The position numbers and the translations under genes were made by a program. Positions 61,025-64,000 of a stretch of 64,000 nucleotides of DNA are shown piece after piece (the stretch's first letter is position 1; every line of letters starts with the position of its first letter). Source of the DNA: CAZSSH01 sp964609825 (GTDB taxonomy: Bacteria > Verrucomicrobiota > Lentisphaeria > Victivallales > Victivallaceae); the NCBI GenBank assembly GCA_964609825.1, contig CAZSSH010000010.1, positions 434,001 through 498,000 of the forward strand, read 5' to 3'. The notes under the pieces are model-generated. The model searched no databases and was not told the origin of the DNA. It saw only the letters and a program-made list of their open reading frames with translations.

Positions 61025-62551
61025 ATGAATTCGAAAAAATTGAACAAAGATAATCCGAGAATTTTGGTGGTGACACCGGAAATTACTTATTTGCCCGAAG
61101 GCATGGGCAATATGAGCAATATGCTGCGGGCCAAGGCAGGCGGTCTGGCGGACGTTTCCGCGTCATTGGTGGGAGCGTTGTTTCGTCAGGGGGCGGACGT
61201 GCACGTGGCATTGCCGCACTACCGGCGGATGTTTCACGTCGATGTGGGCAAGTTGATCAGCAACGAGCTCAAAGTATATATGAGCCATTTGCACAACAGC
61301 CGCATCCATTTGGCCGAAGACCGGATTTTTTATTACCGCGATGCAGTGTACAGCAATTACTCCGACGACAGCTTTCGTCAGGCGATGGCGTTTCAGCGCG
61401 AAGTTATTAACAACATTATCCCTCTGGTCAAGCCCGACTTGATCCACTGCAACGACTGGATGACCGGGCTCATCCCGGCTGCCGCGCGGCGGATGGGCAT
61501 CCCGTGTTTGTTTACCGTCCACAACATCCATACCCAAAAGGCGACGCTGGAGGCCATTGAGGACCGCGGTATCGATGCGGCGCCGTTTTGGCAGAATCTT
61601 TATTACAGCCGGCCGCCGTATTATTACGAGGAGAGCCGTTCCGGCAACCCGGTGGACATGCTGGCGAGCGGGATTTTTGCCGCGCACTTCATCAATACCG
61701 TGAGCCCGACCTTTTTAAAGGAAATCGTTGAGGGGCGTCACTCGTTTGTGCCCGGCAATATCCGTGACGAGATGGCCAACAAATACAACTCGCATTGCGC
61801 TTTCGGTATTTTGAATGCGCCGGATGAGGACAACAACCCCGAAGTTGACTCCTTTTTGGAGATCAAGTACAATTATGAGACGCACGTCAAGGCCAAAAAG
61901 GTCAACAAGATTGCGTTTCAGTCGCGCACCGGCTTGCGGATTGATCAAAACGCGCCGTTGTTGTTTTGGCCCAACCGGTTGGATCCGGTCCAAAAGGGAT
62001 GTCAATTGCTGGCGGAGATTTTGTACCGGGTGGTTGATGCGCATTACGACAAAGGCATTCAATTGGCCTTTGTCGCCAACGGGAGTTATCAAAAGGTGTT
62101 TCGCGACATCGTCGCTTTTCACGATCTTTATGATCGGGTTACGGTTTGCGATTTTGACGAGGGTTTGTCGCGTCTGGCGTTTGCCGCCAGCGATTTTGTA
62201 CTGATGCCGTCCTTGTTTGAGCCCTGCGGTTTGCCGCAGATGACCAGTCAGTATTACGGCTCGCTGCCGATCGTCCACGATACCGGCGGCTTGCATGACA
62301 CGGTCGAGCACTTGAGTCAGGACGGCAATGTCGGCAATGGATTCCGCTTTGAGAATTATGACTCCAATGGACTCATGTGGGCGGTCAATCAGGCAATGCA
62401 TTTTTACGCCCGCGAAGCAGATTTCCGCGAAAAAGTGATTTCACGGGTTATGATTGAGGCAAAAGAACGTTTTAACCATGACAAGACCGCCGCCGAATAT
62501 ATCAAACTGTACGAAAAGATGCTTGACAGACCTTTGGTAAAACATGATTGA
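61025..62551 (+). CDS. glgA: Glycogen (starch) synthase, GT5
   Basis: Extends alpha-1,4-glucan from ADP- or UDP-glucose. The N-terminal sugar-nucleotide motif is AKAGGLADVSASL (KxGGL type); HCNDWMTGLIP, NTVSPTF, and the C-terminal MPSLFEPCGLPQM with catalytic Glu and VHDTGGLHDTV are present. Length 508 with start ATG at 61025 after GGAGGAG; TTG at 61022 is rejected. The stop overlaps the branching-enzyme start by 8 bp, so chain extension and branching are co-translated. Confidence 0.94.
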   Translation: MNSKKLNKDNPRILVVTPEITYLPEGMGNMSNMLRAKAGGLADVSASLVGALFRQGADVHVALPHYRRMFHVDVGKLISNELKVYMSHLHNSRIHLAEDRIFYYRDAVYSNYSDDSFRQAMAFQREVINNIIPLVKPDLIHCNDWMTGLIPAAARRMGIPCLFTVHNIHTQKATLEAIEDRGIDAAPFWQNLYYSRPPYYYEESRSGNPVDMLASGIFAAHFINTVSPTFLKEIVEGRHSFVPGNIRDEMANKYNSHCAFGILNAPDEDNNPEVDSFLEIKYNYETHVKAKKVNKIAFQSRTGLRIDQNAPLLFWPNRLDPVQKGCQLLAEILYRVVDAHYDKGIQLAFVANGSYQKVFRDIVAFHDLYDRVTVCDFDEGLSRLAFAASDFVLMPSLFEPCGLPQMTSQYYGSLPIVHDTGGLHDTVEHLSQDGNVGNGFRFENYDSNGLMWAVNQAMHFYAREADFREKVISRVMIEAKERFNHDKTAAEYIKLYEKMLDRPLVKHD

Positions 62552-64000
62552 CAAGGCGCTCAGCAACACCCCGCATAAATTGTCCCAAGACGTTTATCTG
62601 AAACCGTTTTGGGACAAAATCAAAGCGCGCAAAGCCGCCGCAACCGCCAAAGAAAAATCGATTACCGGCAAACAGCCGCTGGTCGATTTTGCCAATGCCC
62701 ACAAATATTACGGGCTGCATTGGGTCAAAAACGGGTGGATCTTTCGCGAATGGGCTCCCAATGCCGCGGCGGTGTATTTTACCGGTGACTTTTGCGCTTG
62801 GCGCAAGCTTGATGAGTACCGGCTTAAAGCTTTGGGGGCTGGAGCTTGGGAAATCAGTTTGCCCGGAGAGCTGTTAAGGCACGAGATGCACTACGGGTTG
62901 TTTGTCGAGTGGCCCGGCGGCGGTGGCATCCGTATCCCCGCTTATGCCAATTATGTTGTGCAGGACCCCAAGACCAAGCTCTTCAGCGCCATGGTCTGGC
63001 ACCCTGAAAATCCGTACCGTTTCCGCCATTTGTCGCCCAAGCTCAAAGCTGCACCCCTGATTTACGAAAGTCATGTCGGCATGGCGCAGGAGGAGGCCAA
63101 GATCGGCTCCTTTAACGAGTACCGGGAGAAAATTTTGCCGATGATCTCCGGGAGCGGCTACAACACCATCCAGTTTATGGCCATCATGGGGCACCCGTAT
63201 TACGGTTCCTTTGGTTACCATGTCGCCAATTTTTACTCAATCGCGTCGCGTTTCGGGACTCCGGAGGAATTCAAACAACTGGTCGATGCCGCGCACGGGA
63301 TGGGGCTCAAGGTGATCATCGACCTGGTGCACTCACATGCGGTTAAAAATGAGGACGAGGGGCTTGCCCGCTTTGATGGGACGCGCTATGCTTATTTTCA
63401 TGCCGGAGCGCGCGGCGAGCACCGTGCCTGGGATTCGTTGTGTTTCAATTATGACAAACCCGAGGTGCTGCATTTTTTGCTCTCCAATTGCAAATATTAT
63501 CTAGAGGAGTACCACATCGATGGTTTCCGCTTTGACGGTGTCACCAGTATGCTTTACAGCCATCACGGGCTCAATAAAGTATTTACTTCATATCAGGATT
63601 ATTTCGGCAGCGATGTTGACGAGCAGGCGATTATTTATCTCACATTGGCTAACCGGTTGATTCATCAATACCGACCGGAAGCGATTACCGTGGCCGAGGA
63701 CGTGAGCGGGATGCCCGGTTTGGCGGCGCCGACGGCGGACGGCGGGATCGGCTTTGATTACCGTCTGGCCATGGGGGTTACCGATATGTGGTTTAAGGTA
63801 TTTGACATGCCTGACGAGCTCTGGAGCATGAATTACATTTACCATGAGCTCACCAATCGCCGCGAGGACGAAAAAACGATCAGTTATGTCGAGTGTCACG
63901 ATCAGGGGATTGTCGGCGGCCAGACGGCGATTTTTCGCCTTGCCGGCTCGGCAATGTATGACTCGATGTCGGTCTTTACTGACAATATGGCAATCAGCCG
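62544..64000 (+). CDS. glgB: 1,4-alpha-glucan branching enzyme, GH13_8-like (3' end outside window)
   Basis: Open to the window edge; about 485 residues visible from ATG 62544, which overlaps the glgA stop. CBM48-type N domain (GLHWVKNGWIFREWAPNA, VYFTGDFCAW) and GH13 barrel: VIIDLVHSHAV, catalytic Asp331 in DGFRFDGVTS, Glu385 in VAEDVSG and the ECHDQ motif (here a Cys precedes the usual His-Asp). YYGSFGYHVANFY and the short N-terminal region fit the eukaryote-like GH13_8 group and not the long GlgB with an N1 domain. Completes the glycogen synthesis pair with glgA. Confidence 0.92.
   Translation, partial: MIDKALSNTPHKLSQDVYLKPFWDKIKARKAAATAKEKSITGKQPLVDFANAHKYYGLHWVKNGWIFREWAPNAAAVYFTGDFCAWRKLDEYRLKALGAGAWEISLPGELLRHEMHYGLFVEWPGGGGIRIPAYANYVVQDPKTKLFSAMVWHPENPYRFRHLSPKLKAAPLIYESHVGMAQEEAKIGSFNEYREKILPMISGSGYNTIQFMAIMGHPYYGSFGYHVANFYSIASRFGTPEEFKQLVDAAHGMGLKVIIDLVHSHAVKNEDEGLARFDGTRYAYFHAGARGEHRAWDSLCFNYDKPEVLHFLLSNCKYYLEEYHIDGFRFDGVTSMLYSHHGLNKVFTSYQDYFGSDVDEQAIIYLTLANRLIHQYRPEAITVAEDVSGMPGLAAPTADGGIGFDYRLAMGVTDMWFKVFDMPDELWSMNYIYHELTNRREDEKTISYVECHDQGIVGGQTAIFRLAGSAMYDSMSVFTDNMAIS

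Overview
The window is 64 kb of dense bacterial chromosome with 51 protein-coding genes (the first and last cut by the window edges) and one tRNA. I saw no rRNA, CRISPR array, insertion sequence or prophage. The likely source is a Lentisphaerota (Victivallis-like) or related PVC-group bacterium. This is an inference from the pseudopilin with the FTLIELLVVIAIIAILAS signature placed beside glycosidases, the uroporphyrinogen-decarboxylase-like protein beside an AraC regulator, a cytoplasmic sulfatase coupled to a TIM-barrel protein, and a GH13_8-like branching enzyme. I could not run a phylogenetic search. Promoters read by eye share a TATATT -10 box at 15-18 bp from a TTGxxx -35 box, and many start codons sit behind a clear GGAGG-type site.

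Layout. 1-1117: tail of a secreted sugar-active protein, then a bidirectional terminator. 1186-5285 (minus): surface-sugar operon with a CDP-hexose 3-dehydrase (E1), a YerE-like ThDP enzyme and a UDP-xylose synthase. 5429-7552: GH36-like glycosidase. 7533-10720 (minus): dgt and dxs. 10850-14373: rmlD, a UAP1-like pyrophosphorylase and an FtsW/RodA protein. 14455-18404: four lipoproteins that form a duplicated two-gene unit (A-B-A'-B'), a family I cannot name. 18370-20390: AraC regulator diverging from a URO-D-like enzyme. 20387-24523: rlmH and mnmA (minus), clpC (plus) with terminator. 24603-26301 (minus): nadD, rsfS, an unknown gene and a large imperfect inverted repeat. 26463-31031: lipoprotein, yicC, cysE, yggS and a secreted C39-like protease.

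31045-39728 is a carbohydrate locus: sugar-phosphate isomerase-like TIM barrel, MFS transporter, ROK repressor with a strong promoter, pseudopilin, a 1185-residue GH2 enzyme and an unknown secreted protein. The GH2 C-terminal domain is shared with the truncated gene at the window start. 39782-49668 (minus) is a long same-strand run: hflX, a coiled-coil/TPR protein, grpE, dnaJ, smpB, an exporter-type ABC ATPase, a DUF790/Bax1-like nuclease and rmlC. A tRNA-Leu(UAG) follows on the plus strand.

49857-52372 (minus) pairs a sulfatase with a TIM-barrel protein. 52530-57845 (minus) holds a helical lipoprotein and three tandem paralogous secreted proteins with low-complexity tails, driven by two near-identical promoters with 18-bp spacers. 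58095 to the end is a glycogen locus: stand-alone CBM48 protein, alpha-glucan phosphorylase, glycogen synthase and the start of a branching enzyme. The best candidates for undescribed biology are the duplicated lipoprotein pair (14455-18404) and the tandem secreted paralogs (53561-57845).
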